DNA of 64,000 nucleotides from Acanthochlamys bracteata (Eukaryota; Streptophyta; Magnoliopsida; Pandanales; Velloziaceae), in NCBI GenBank assembly GCA_019914995.1, contig CM034139.1:6550461-6614460 (forward strand), read 5' to 3'. A program made the position numbers and the translations under genes. Each line of letters begins with the position of its first letter. Within the stretch, counting starts at the first letter, position 1. The notes under the pieces were generated by a model. The model was not told the DNA's origin. It was given only the letters and a program-made list of their open reading frames with translations, and did no database searches. Of this stretch, positions 1 through 11,046 are shown piece after piece.

Positions 1-1437
1 TGAACGTAGAAATTATGCGGCATTTGAAAAAATATATTTTTTTTCATTCTAATTTTTTATTTTATATTATAAAAAGTATAGAATTATTTATTTTCAAAAG
101 CAAAAAAATCAATCATGTATAACCTTTGAAAATTCGAAAGCTGAAACACGTACTTGTGCACGAACTCTAGCCAGCTAACTCTATCGAGGTGATCCCTGCA
201 CTCTCTTTGCGCATTCACCGACCGGCACCGTCACCGTCGATCCATGCCCTCGACTGCTAGCCATTGACGGCGGTACTCTGCGCTTTGATAACATATTCGG
301 CGTAACACTCTACCGGTGAGGGCAAAGATTTATTAGTTTCCCATGTCAAGTAATTTGAGATGCGGAAAAAAAGTTATTAGATTACAACGCGTTCCAAAAA
401 CCTTAGCCGCCCTAAACTTGTTTCCAGGCAATTACTCAACCTTCAAAAAATTCTTCCTTCTATTAATCAACCTAACCTTGTTGCGGTTCCGTATGTTGAA
501 CTCTCGATAAAAATTGATTAATGTTTGGATTTTAGTTAAGTGCTTCAACTGCAGTGATAATAAGATGAAAATTTAAGGGATTGCTTATACGTGAAATACA
601 TGTTTGTTAACAACAACAACTTAATAATACTGGCCAACAATAGTCCCAAATCAATAATATAACAAGTAGAGAAACATAAAGAAAAAGGACTGCATTTAGT
701 TTGTTTTGAGCGCGGACGTAACTCCAGAAGCGTTTAGAAATATTTATGAAATAAAATTTTTCTAAAATAGAATATATTTTTATTTTTTTTAAAAATGAGA
801 TTTATTTTTTTATTTTTAAAAATATAATAAAAATATACAATAAAAAAATCTCACTCCATAAAATTATTTTATATTTTTTAAATTTTTAAATAAATTTTTT
901 ATATACTTATAAAATATATATTAAAATATAAAATAAAAAAAAATTGAAAAGCATCGTTTGAAAAGCTCTTTCAAATATAGATAAATTTGACGCCATAATT
1001 TTTTATATACCATTTTATTTTTAAAATAAAAAAATAATATTTTATAAAGCTCCAAATAAAAATTTTTTAATAGAACTTTTTATTTTAAATAATTTCAAAG
1101 ATCAAGCCCTCCAACCTCCACAAGCAGTGATCTTTGGGGGTCTTCTGATAAGCCGCGATGTAAAAAAAAAAAAAAAAAAAGCCTGCCTCCCACAGCTTTA
1201 CAAAATCAGGCTTATTTCACGCAGCCAAATAAAATAACTATTTTGTCATCAATAATTTCACATTTACTGATATCCCAAATTATTATTATTATACATACTT
1301 AATAATTTATTTAATAGTACCAATTTAGTTTTGTAGTTTATAAATACTTTATTCACAAACATTGTTTTCAACTTATTTTTAAAAAAATTTTATCTATCTT
1401 TTTATAAAATAAGCTATTTATTTTAGCAATAAACTTA
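1..1437. other. AT-rich intergenic DNA, no gene
   Basis: No reading frame of coding character is seen on either strand. The stretch is dominated by A and T runs, including A/T-palindromic DNA at about 740-1080 that looks like old MITE debris, and an A-run of about 18 near 1160. Confidence 0.6.
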
Positions 1438-1679
1438 GGGATCATTTGAAATTGCATTTTTCAAATTTTTTTAAAAATTTTTTATTTTACATTTTTAATA
1501 CATACTTTATAAATATTTAAAAAATTTATTTAAAAATTTAGAATGTATCAAAAAATTCTACATAAAATTTTTTTAATTATATTTCATTATTTTTTTAAAA
1601 TAAAAAAATAAAACTTATTTTAAAAAAATAATTTTTATTTTAAAAAAATTCTATTTTATAAACAAATTCAAATCTGTTC
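1438..1679. mobile_element. Degenerate MITE, 242 bp, TTA target duplication
   Basis: The left end (GGGATCATTTGAAATT) and the inverted right end (GAACAGATTTGAATTT) match imperfectly, and both sides are flanked by TTA (1435-1437 and 1680-1682). The interior is AT-rich and partly palindromic. Size, the 3-bp TTA duplication and the G-rich ends fit the Tourist / PIF-Harbinger class of non-autonomous elements. The family assignment is inferred. Confidence 0.45.
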
Positions 1680-2988
1680 TTAAACTTTTATAAACTAAAT
1701 AAACTACTTATTTTATAAACTTTTAAATTTAAATTCAGCGAAACGTGCCTACGGTATCTCCCTAAAGTTGGACCGGTACTATGGAGATTCTTCATTTCAG
1801 CGCATCTATAAAATAGATAAAATAGGTACGTAGTCCTTTGCGAATATAAAACTTGATTTGAACGCATTTGTGGCTCTAGATTTTAAAAGGCAACTAGCAA
1901 TTTTCTTGTCGCACATTCACGGAATGATCAGGATAAGTGAAAATAATTAGTGATTTAAATTGCAAACGGAAGAAAACGTGTATGTCATAATTGAACACAA
2001 CCAAAAAACAGCTTTAGCAAGAAGCACTTTTTCTTCCATGCTTCTGTCGTCTTGAGCTGCTCTGCTTCCAGGACATGTTCGGCTAAACTTAAAATTTAGA
2101 GCTTTCATTCAAAAGCGGCTGTTAATGTACTTTTGCTGAAAAAAGTGGCTTGTATTTTTTTACCGAAAAAGCTGCTTCTTATTGAATTCTGTTTGGATAA
2201 ATTTTACTGTTTAAAGTTTTTCATAAAAAAAAATTAAAAATATATTTGACTAAATTTGTGCTTATAAATAAATAAAATATACAATGACTAAAATACCCTT
2301 AAATATATAATATATGATGTATTATTAAATTAATGAATTTTTTTTATGTATTATCTAGTCTTTCAAAAATTAATTTTATAACATATTTTTAAAATATTTT
2401 TTTGTAAATATTTTTATAATAATATTTATAAATCCTTTAATAAATATATTATTGTTATTTTATTTAATAATATTTAATATAATACATTTTAATAGTTATC
2501 TCCAAACCAAAGAAAAATATTGGTGTAAAATAATAGCAAAAATTAACAATGAAAGAGAATCACTTGCTTCTTTTTCTTATTACTTCACAAAGTGAAATTC
2601 AAAAAAAAAAAAAAAAACACTTCAACAGATTCATGGTTGATATCACATATATAAGAAAGAAAAATGCTTTACAGAAATTCTTTTAACCTTTAAAATTTCA
2701 CTAAACAGAAACTTAGTTAAAAAAACAATTCCAAATATTTTAGCTAACCAAAGAAGCATCTTTTCAACACAGATAACAATTATCAACAACCAAATATTTT
2801 AGCTAAATGAGCTTGCAAACAATTTTAGCTAACTGCTTTTGCTAACTGACCTTTCAAACAATCTATTGAAAAAATGTATTACTAACTGTTTTAGCTAAGT
2901 CATACACCATTGCTTAAAAGATGTTAAAATTTTTTTTAAAATATTACAAACTGCTATCAATAATTGGAAGCAAATGAGAGCAGAGAAC

Positions 2989-3072
2989 AACAGAGGAACA
3001 CCACTCTGCTTGCAGTAACAGGCTAGAATAGAGGAACACCACTCTGCTTCCAGGACAGAGGAACACCAAACC
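2989..3072. repeat. Short direct repeats, AGAGGAACACCACTCTGCTT
   Basis: The 20-bp word occurs twice (about 2992 and 3031), and its first 12 bases occur a third time near 3057. Spacing is irregular (about 39 and 27 bp). The repeats sit inside the 2.3-kb inverted-repeat element. Confidence 0.6.
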
Positions 3073-3887
3073 TTCAACCCAGCACCTGCATACCAGTAAA
3101 ATATTTATTTTAGAACCGAAAACCTTCAAGAGATTATGTGATTGTTTAAACATGTAATTGCTAAACATATGAAAGTTCCTACCTCATAGTAGCAAAATAC
3201 TGGAAACTAAAAAAGTACATAAAGCAAGCAAAGGACCAGATACAAGCATACTTTCCTTGCTGCAGGATTGATATCGGAGTGAATGTTCAATATATTCTAA
3301 AATCGCTCTGATTAAAAACTTCAAAGCATAGATGAAGTTCCAGACAAGACAACAAGTTTTTCCTTAAGATATTCCTCAAGAACAGAAAGCTAAATCACAA
3401 ACCTTGCATGCACCATAATATTATCACAAACACAGACATGTATGGAATGGAGCAAAACATAGCAATAGATAAGTTGTTACAACACAATTAGAGAAAATGG
3501 GAGAAAAACACACAATTAAAGTAAAAAGATAGCAAACTCCACTGCAATGAGACATGGTTAAGCACAATCCATTGCAATGTCATTATATCGTTAAGCACAA
3601 TCCATTAAATGCTTTCAATACCAAAACTCCAGCGTTCAGGTTGTGAAAAAAATCTCAAAAATGTGCAAGCTTAACAAGAAGCTGATAACGGCAACGAGTA
3701 AAACAAACAAGCTTAGAAGCAACATTGTTATCTATTAACAGATAATAATTTCAAGAATAACCATCCAAAGATCTGGAATTAACTAAACCAAAACACAAAA
3801 ATAACACCAAAAAGATAAACTTTCCACTTCTTGGCGCCGAAAATTTGGCCGAATTGATAGAGAAAAAAGCTTTACCTAAGTGGGGAG

Positions 3888-4085
3888 CTAATTTTCTACA
3901 TCTTGGCGCAGCCGATTCGCCGGCGGAGAACTCCGACGAACTTTAGGGTTTTTCGGTGGATCTAGATCCGGCTCAAATGGCTCGCTAGAGCGACGCCGAC
4001 GGAAAGGAGAAGGACGCCGGAAGTAGGAGAGGAAAAAATCGGCGCTGGAGGGAGAAAGCAACATTCTGACGAGGGGGTGTCGCAA
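3888..4085 (-). other. Gene-like first exon inside the TIR element
   Basis: On the minus strand a start codon (ATG near 4064) opens a frame rich in Arg, Pro, Ser and Phe (residues such as RRPSPFRRRR), ending at a stop near 3888 that is followed by a GTAAAG donor-like site. GC content contrasts sharply with the surrounding AT-rich element. No homologue is recognised. It may be a captured 5' leader and first exon of a host gene, or the first exon of a lost transposase gene. Real translation is doubtful. Confidence 0.25.
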
Positions 4086-4621
4086 TGCTCGAGCGAAACG
4101 AGAGAACTCGGGAGAGAAATGAAAAATAAGAGAAGGATGAGAGAATAAAGAGGGTAGAACAGTTTATAAATACTGTAATTATTTTAACTTAATATGGACA
4201 AATATGTTTTTTCAAAACCGGGTAACAAAAGCTCCGCACTGCTTTCTTAAAAAACATCGTTTTGCTGCTTTTCATTTTGTGAGCAAAAAACAGCTTATTT
4301 TTTACAAAAAGCAGTTTTGCCAAACATCTAATTTACTGTTTAGTGCTTATTTTTTGCTAAAAGCTGCAAATAAGCCCAGCCAAACATGCCCTTACTGTCC
4401 TAACAATTTCAGGCGATGTCAACCAAACCAATTGAAAGCCTAATATCAACATGTGGGCAATTTAACTCTTTGCATGCTTTGCTGACCTGCATCTGATGTC
4501 CTTGTGATCATTATAAATGAATCAATCAATAAATGAAAATGTGAACAGAAGTACCATAGAAATTTTACCATATGAACGAATAATCAATTTTATCAAAACT
4601 GATTTTATCCAATCCTAGTTA

Positions 4622-4826
4622 AAGCGCGTTTCAATTACATAAAGTAATTCCTACAATAAATAAAATTTATAAAATAAATAAATGTAGATTTTAAGGTGGC
4701 AATTAACAGTTTGAAATAAAATTTTTAATAAAATAAAATTTAATATAAAATTAAAATAATAATTAAAATATCTTAAGTATTAACTCAAAAATTAAAAAAT
4801 TTTGAGATAATAATTAAAACATGCTC
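4622..4826. mobile_element. Degenerate MITE, 205 bp, TTA target duplication
   Basis: The left end AAGCGCGTTTCAATTA matches the inverted right end GAGCATGTTTTAATTA at 12 of 16 positions. TTA flanks both sides (4619-4621 and 4827-4829). The interior is AT-rich. The end resembles that of the element at 43916-44200, suggesting one family. Confidence 0.5.
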
Positions 4827-4829
4827 TTA

Positions 4830-6489
4830 ATATCCTATAAATTGGAAAACTGAACACAACAACATCAATAAAAGTTATATAAATAAGTCAAAAAAATTGA
4901 TTGGTCGACGTAAAGTCAGTTGATCTCTAGTAATTTATTAATTTCTAACCAAATTAATTAAAAGATGAGGCACTCTTTTTTCAACCATGACATAAGTGCT
5001 TGAAAAATTGAAATCTTTGTCCAAAATTTCATGATTAATCAAATCTGCAATGCACTCGTTTAAATTAACAGCAGGTGTTCTGATAAATAGTACGAATCAG
5101 ATGTTATAAATCAAAGACATTTAACATGATTACGTGGAGCTGAAATTAATCACTCAATAACAAACTGATTACTTTGGTCCACTTACCGTGCAAATAATTT
5201 AATAAATCAGTTATGATTGTTCATCTTATAATTATTACAAAAAGGTAGATAATAATTCAGCTAACCCGACTCGTTCCCGGTTCGGTTAATAAAAGAAGTG
5301 TAGTATTTACCTAGGAATGGTTTTAATTTACGAGATTGGTTTGAATTTCTTTGCTGGCGTAGTGAAATTTAAAACCGACGTGACAAAAATTTAGCTTATT
5401 ACTTGTAGAACCTATACTAACACTAGCTGAAGTGCCTTATACCTAGAAATAAACATTAAGGATTCATAGGAGTGCTTCATTTGGACCAGTTGTAAAATGT
5501 TTATCTAATAGCTATATGAACAGTTTCTGAAGCTATTAGCATTAACAAACACATTTCGTTTTCAGTTTTAAAAGCTGAAACTAAAAAACACATGGATTAG
5601 AGAAAGTAATTGATAGAGAAAACTAGAAGAGAACATGTGAAGCAATATAGGCAACAACAAACAAAGTAATGATTAAGTAAGTCGACATGGCTTTATCAGA
5701 AAAGAGGAAGAAAGAAGCGGCAAACAGGCTAGCAGCAAAAGTAAAAGAGAGGAAGGAAAGCAAAAGTCTTCAGTATTCCTACTCACCACGCTTTCTTTAT
5801 TTTTCTTTTTCAGCTTTTGGTTGCTTTTCCACTTCGATGCTGTTCAGATGTGTTCATTTGTCCACACCCTCCGACCAAAAGATCAAAGTTCTTCCGCAAG
5901 AAAAACTGCATTCACAAGATTTAAAATAATAATAATAATTAGTTAGATTGTAAATAAAAGACGTACTGTTTAATTACTTAGCCTAGCTAACTACAGAGCG
6001 AAGAATTTTAAATTTTGTCAATCGCTCTCATCACTGAATATTTGGATATATAATGGTTAATGATGTCCTGTTTTGTTCTTCTTGAAATTACAGGAGTTCC
6101 ATTCTAGTTCTCTACTTCTCTGTAGTTTTCTCTTTTAATTTGATAGGGAAAGAAGCAAATCTAAGTTTTTTAACATAGCGCCAATTTATTTTCAAATTTT
6201 CAAGTTGATAACATTAATTAATTCCACCTCTCTTGCCTCTAGCTATGCTATCATACACCTTTAATATGGTTTTTGCCTTTTCTTTCTTCTTTATTGTTCT
6301 TCTCATGAGACCCATATGAAACCCACGTCCCCCATAAACACTTCAACCGCCAATTAACCCCCCACTATTCACGAACTCTTTCTTCACCACCTGCACACCA
6401 CTCTTTCTTTCTTTCCTTCCTGAAGAATCATCAACCAAATCCACACTAAGAAAAAAACAACAACAAATTCAGAAACGAAGATTGCAAGA
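4830..6489. other. Intergenic region and OFP promoter/leader
   Basis: No convincing gene is present. A frame of 80 codons at 5687-5929 has no recognisable family and ends in low-complexity sequence. The 150 bases before the OVATE-family start are pyrimidine- and A-rich, as in plant 5' leaders. Confidence 0.5.
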
Positions 6490-7500
6490 ATGAAATGGAG
6501 CAAGAAGAAGAGCAAGGAGAAGGATATGAAGAAGAATCAAGAAAAAACCAACAATGAAAACATGGGTCGAGCAGCACCAGAACCAAAACTCAAGCAGCAG
6601 CAGTTTTCTCTTTCCCGCATGCTCCCTCTCTCCAGTTGGTTCACTAAACTCAAACGCTCCTCTTTTTCTCATCCTTCTAACGCTCCTCCCGGTGACCCTC
6701 ATCCTCCTCCGCGTCCCTTCATGTCACCACTTAAGCCATCCATTAAACCATCCTTCATCCCAATTGAACGAATTGTGGTCGACGAGCCACGCCGTCTTTC
6801 TGTCGGTAACGACAGCGCGACGCTTGCTAGAACGCGAGCTTCTATTTCACGGTCTGCCCGCCACAACTCGCTCAACGAACACGAGCTACGGCAGCTTATG
6901 CGAAGCAGCTTAAAAGATGATTCAGACAACATTATCGTCGATCATGTCAAGCCTCGGCCTTTTCCAGCTTATCGTGAGACTCCACCGTGCCCCCTGTCGT
7001 TACCACGGCGACAAGCAACCGTTCGAGCAGACCAAGATCTTCCGATATTGCTGAAACCAATAGACACCAACAGAGGTCATCATCATCATAACAGCAGCCG
7101 GAAATCAGTCGAATTCTCTATGCGGAACAAGAGCAAGCCCAAGGTAAGAAGAGTAGTCAACACCCCACGTTCATTAGCAACACTAAGGAGAAGAACAAGA
7201 TCATCAACATTATCAGAAGAAGAAAAGGAAGAAAAGCTAGAGAAGTTTGCAGTGGTGAAGAAAACGAGAGACCCGCAGAGAGAGTTCAGAGAATCAATGG
7301 CAGAGATGGTGATAGAGAAGGGAATGGTAGGGAGGCCAGAGGAGATGGAAAGATTGCTTGCTGCTTACTTAGCACTGAACTCCGACGAACACCATGATGT
7401 TATCGTCAAAGCATTCCGACAGCTCTGGCTCGATCTCGCAAGACAGAAACAGGAGTACTCCGCTGCTTGCCATCACTGCTGCTCCCGCCGGTTTGGTTAA
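6490..7500 (+). CDS. OVATE family protein (transcriptional repressor)
   Basis: Single-exon gene for 336 residues. The last quarter (about residues 264-323) is an OVATE domain: REFRESMAEMVIEKG is followed by the family's acidic-aromatic segment ending in FRQLWLDLA. The N-terminus (MKWSKKKSK) is the short basic start typical of OFP1/OFP5-type proteins. The middle is low-complexity, rich in Ser, Pro, Arg and Lys, with basic clusters that could act as nuclear localisation signals. In the family these proteins act in the nucleus as repressors, bind TALE homeodomain (KNOX/BELL) proteins, and influence organ shape and secondary wall formation. The absence of introns is usual for the family. The first ATG of the frame is used because it matches the family N-terminus. 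Which OFP this corresponds to cannot be decided. Confidence 0.92.
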   Translation: MKWSKKKSKEKDMKKNQEKTNNENMGRAAPEPKLKQQQFSLSRMLPLSSWFTKLKRSSFSHPSNAPPGDPHPPPRPFMSPLKPSIKPSFIPIERIVVDEPRRLSVGNDSATLARTRASISRSARHNSLNEHELRQLMRSSLKDDSDNIIVDHVKPRPFPAYRETPPCPLSLPRRQATVRADQDLPILLKPIDTNRGHHHHNSSRKSVEFSMRNKSKPKVRRVVNTPRSLATLRRRTRSSTLSEEEKEEKLEKFAVVKKTRDPQREFRESMAEMVIEKGMVGRPEEMERLLAAYLALNSDEHHDVIVKAFRQLWLDLARQKQEYSAACHHCCSRRFG

Positions 7501-8389
7501 GATGAATGATGAAGCTTTCATTGTAACATACTTCCATATTTAGTTATTTTCCTTTTAATTTCCTTCAATTAGATGTTTGGAATATTGTTTTCTGGAAATA
7601 ATATTAGGCTACAAATTAATCATGGATTATGTCGGTGTAATGCGTTGTAACTTCAAGAACATTAGTGAAATCATGAGAAATCTTCGTACCTTGTATTTGG
7701 AAAAAACTTGCACGGGAGCTGCAGAATGAAGAAGAAAATTGCTTCATGGAACCAATCATTCCCTGATTTAAGTTAGAAATAACAAAAACACGGTTTGAAT
7801 CATAGATATTTTAGGAAATCTCACACCTTTCTCATAGTTATTTCCAGCTTGATTTACAAGAACCTACTGCAAATCATACTCGAACAATTGTTATATACTG
7901 TTAACATACCAGGCCAATCAGACATAAGGATACCTAGTTGTCTTCATGATTATGTGAAAATGTGAACTTCATCATAACCTTTCCTGCAACTATGGAAAAC
8001 GAGCACGTGAAATTTACTTATACATAATGCTTCAACCTATTTTAGCAGATCTAGTTTCGATTTGGTAAGTTACCCACCATATCCACCATATGTGGGTCTG
8101 TAGTTGTAGATTAGTTTGTCAGTACCTTCTGTTGACGAGGTCTATTAGACGACCTCTGGGGGCCATAGTACAAGAAAAAAGCTTATAATACGTAGGAACG
8201 ATAATCAACAGTATTTCCATGATCCCTACAGTTTTACTTCCATCTCAATTGCATGATCAGAATGTGATATTAACTAACATTTTAAATAATATTTTACAAG
8301 CGACACATGATCTCTGTGAAGAACTGGAAGAGTAAAACTTAATATCAAGCGTTCTATTGGAGCCAAAAGATAGCCCAGTTCCTACCTGA
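7501..8389. other. 3' region of OFP and intergenic DNA
   Basis: Holds the probable OFP 3' untranslated region and AT-rich DNA. I see no further coding sequence before the hydrolase pseudogene. Confidence 0.5.
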
Positions 8390-11046
8390 TTAGATAATTT
8401 GCTGCAGGTTATGTCACCCTCACCGCATCTTCACTATGGGGGATCTTTCTTGGTGCCCATTCAATAGCGTTTTTCTGCAGGAAGCAGCTAATATTAAAGG
8501 TCTGAGCGCCAGGGTATTTAACATAAAGTACAAACACGTTTTTTATAAAACCTCAAGATATATAATAATATCATAAACAATGACATACAATTGGGAACAC
8601 ATACCTCTTGAAGCCATTGGAAACCTGTCAAGGGATAGTTGTATGCTTGTGCAGTTGAGGCATAATCCATAGAGAAAGTAGACCATTTAGTCTTTTACCT
8701 CATCATTATCATCAGCAGTAGTTGTCAAAATGGGGACAAAAAAACTTGACAAAGCTTAAGTCTCCTGCAACCTCTTAGGTGATACACCAAACTTCAAAGT
8801 GCCTCAATGTGGGTGGACACTGGTCTAGATCCATGAAAATGAATATCAAATGTCCCATGCTAAAAGAAGATCAATAAGAAGCACTGCACACAACATAAAA
8901 GTGCACAACAATCAAGGAGCTACAACTTGCTTGAGCTCAGATGCAAGTCATCAAGGAATCGACTTGGGTTTGAGTTCAATCTTCAAGCTCAGATAAGAGT
9001 TTAGCTTTTACCAAGTTCTATGGACATAATAGGACGTCGCAAGCACCAAGACAATAAGTTCAAGATGCTCTTGGAATATCTTACCATGTGATTCTGCATG
9101 GCAGGCATTCTGTGCTCAGCTTTGCCAATATATCTGGAGGGAACCTGCATCAAGTAGAATTATTGACTTGTAAATACAATTTAAAAGCACAAATTGTTGA
9201 TGTACATGAGGAATGTTAAGGTGATCATGACAGAAATGGTAATTTTGAGAACTGCCACATGGTTTCTTGTAAGCTTTAAAGAACAGGGAGATCTTTTACT
9301 TCAGAGTAGGGCTTCAAAGTAGTCATCATTTTCACGGAAATATTATCCTAGTTAAGTCTAGTTCCATAAGACTGGTATATCCATAGCTAGCCAGTCTTGT
9401 CTCAGTAGTTTGTATGGAAAAATATCACGAGTATCTCAACAGGCCAACTGAATCAAAAGACTAGCGGATGGTAACTGAACGTCTCTTTCCAATTGTATCA
9501 GACTTTACATATGCATATACAAGAAACATCCCAGAATAGTCCGTCAAAACTCTAAGCAATGTAATAAGATAAATAATCAAGAAAGTGATATGCAAAGACC
9601 AAATACTTGAGACATTAGCAAGTTACCAATCTGGAAAAACTTGCATGCATAACACTTCATGAGCACAATAGGGATTACAATGTAACGCTGCAAAACAGAT
9701 CCTTCAATGTCCACATTGTCCACAAACTGAAGTGAAGCTGCCTGATCCAAAGCACTGATTTTCTCCAATATATAACTGTCCTGCACTCATCATAAGAAAC
9801 TGCATTACTTTGGAAAAATGATTATTTGGTTTCTCTAGCATCAGTTATGAAACAGTCCATGCCCCTCTAGGCCTCTACTACTAATGCAGGATGCCTAAAC
9901 TATTAGAAAGAATTAACGTCATAGTGTAACCTAAATATTTGATTTGACAAGCGACCTTCACAATCTACTGTTTGCAACATGACATGCATATTAGCCAGTG
10001 ATAATAGCTTGGGGATCCTGTTCATACCGATATCTTGGAGTATAAGATATTCTTACATTGCTGATGACCCTGCTTTAAAGTTCGAAGCCCAGACAGATTG
10101 CAAACAACAGAAAGTGTTGTCCTTCATCAATCTTTCTAACAAAACCTCCAGGAAACAAACCAAAGGGAAAGAATGAGAATATGAACAGTAACAAGAAAAA
10201 TGTTTTTACAAAGGAAAAAAAGTCCCATCACGCTCTTTTATTAGACAATTCATTGCCTAAATGCGAATTTGTGAAAAGCTTCTCGTTCTAGTGATTCTTC
10301 CACTGAGCTCGTCAGAGCTCAAATTATTGATTACTAGGAATATGGAATTAAATGAGTGTAGTGCTACAGTTATTTCTAAACTTCCTCGACATAACAAGCT
10401 AAGAAGAATCGTGGAAGTAGTAGTTGAAAAAGGAAGATCCAAAGCATAACTAAAAAGTAAGAACATTTCAAGTAGACATCACAGCAGGCTCGCTGACCTC
10501 GAAAAGCTTCTCTACTGTTTCATAATACAATCCCGTTTTCGCCCATCCACCCGTCAGCAGCACTCCATTCACCAAACTCAGCTTCTGTTTCACACCATCC
10601 GCGAAATTCACCAACCACACAACACAAAAAACAATCACAATAACTAACCATTACCAACAACAAACTCCGCAATCACAAAAGTTAATCGAACAATTATCTA
10701 CTAAATCGAAAACGCAAACCTCGAGGATTTTGTTTTGAGGCTTGTTGTAGAAGATAGGAATAACACGCGCGCCGGCGGACTCGACGAATTTCACGTATGA
10801 AGCAGAAATATTAGACGCGACGGAGGTATTTCTGGGGCGACCGTCGGCGCCATATTCTGGATGAGAAAGGATTCCGACACCGGTCTCTAGTTCAGCAACG
10901 GATCTGGAGCCGGCAACTATTAGAAATGGCGGCGGCGGAGCTTGGGATAGCGATCGTTTGAAGATGAATCTGAACTGATCCTGATGGAGTTAGAGAGACA
11001 CTGAGAAGAATAGAAGAATCGCCATGGCTGCCGGAGCGAAGGCCAT
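8390..11046 (-). pseudogene. Gamma-glutamyl hydrolase pseudogene
   Basis: Decayed copy of gamma-glutamyl hydrolase, the vacuolar/secreted enzyme that trims polyglutamate tails from folates. Exons keep the family order on the minus strand. Exon 1 (about 11046-10722) has a signal-peptide-like start and GILSHPEYGADGR...YVKFVESAGARVIP. Exon 2 (about 10580-10499) has LVNGVLLTGGWAKTGLYY. Exon 3 (about 10150-10055) has the nucleophile segment AICLGFEL. Exon 4 (about 9780-9685) has ASLQFVDNVDIEGSVLQR. Exon 5 (about 9147-9085) has FPPDILAKLSTECL. Exons 6-8 (about 8795-8400) have GVSPKRLQE, YNYPLTGFQW and IPHSEDAV. Breaks: in-frame stop 10990-10992 just after the signal peptide; one-base loss early in exon 3; stop 10075-10077 right after FEL; one-base loss at the exon 4 donor; frameshift after STECL in exon 5; further stops in exons 6 and 8; HPEK lost after FQW. 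Confidence 0.85.

Larger units (their letters stand above)
2071..4391. mobile_element. 2.3-kb terminal-inverted-repeat element with gene-like insert
   Basis: The left end GGACATGTTCGGC and the inverted complement of the right end, GGGCATGTTTGGC, form matching terminal repeats. Both subterminal regions are rich in AAAAGC/GCTTTT words of the kind found in plant DNA transposons. The right flank is TTA and the left flank CCA, so a target duplication is not clean. Inside, about 3830-4130 is much more GC-rich and looks on the minus strand like a 5' leader plus first exon. About 2990-3070 holds a short direct repeat. No transposase reading frame is visible, so it is probably non-autonomous or deleted. 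Confidence 0.45.

Noticed and set aside
5687..5929. Plus-strand frame of 80 codons starting with a Lys/Ala/Glu-rich segment
   Set aside because: No family resemblance, poor start context and a low-complexity end; I could not support it as a gene.
9979..10176. Plus-strand frame of 65 codons
   Set aside because: It is the antisense shadow of hydrolase pseudogene exon 3; the minus strand reads AICLGFEL.
10257..10466. Opposing frames of 62-69 codons on both strands
   Set aside because: They lie in an intron of the hydrolase pseudogene and show no recognisable content on either strand.
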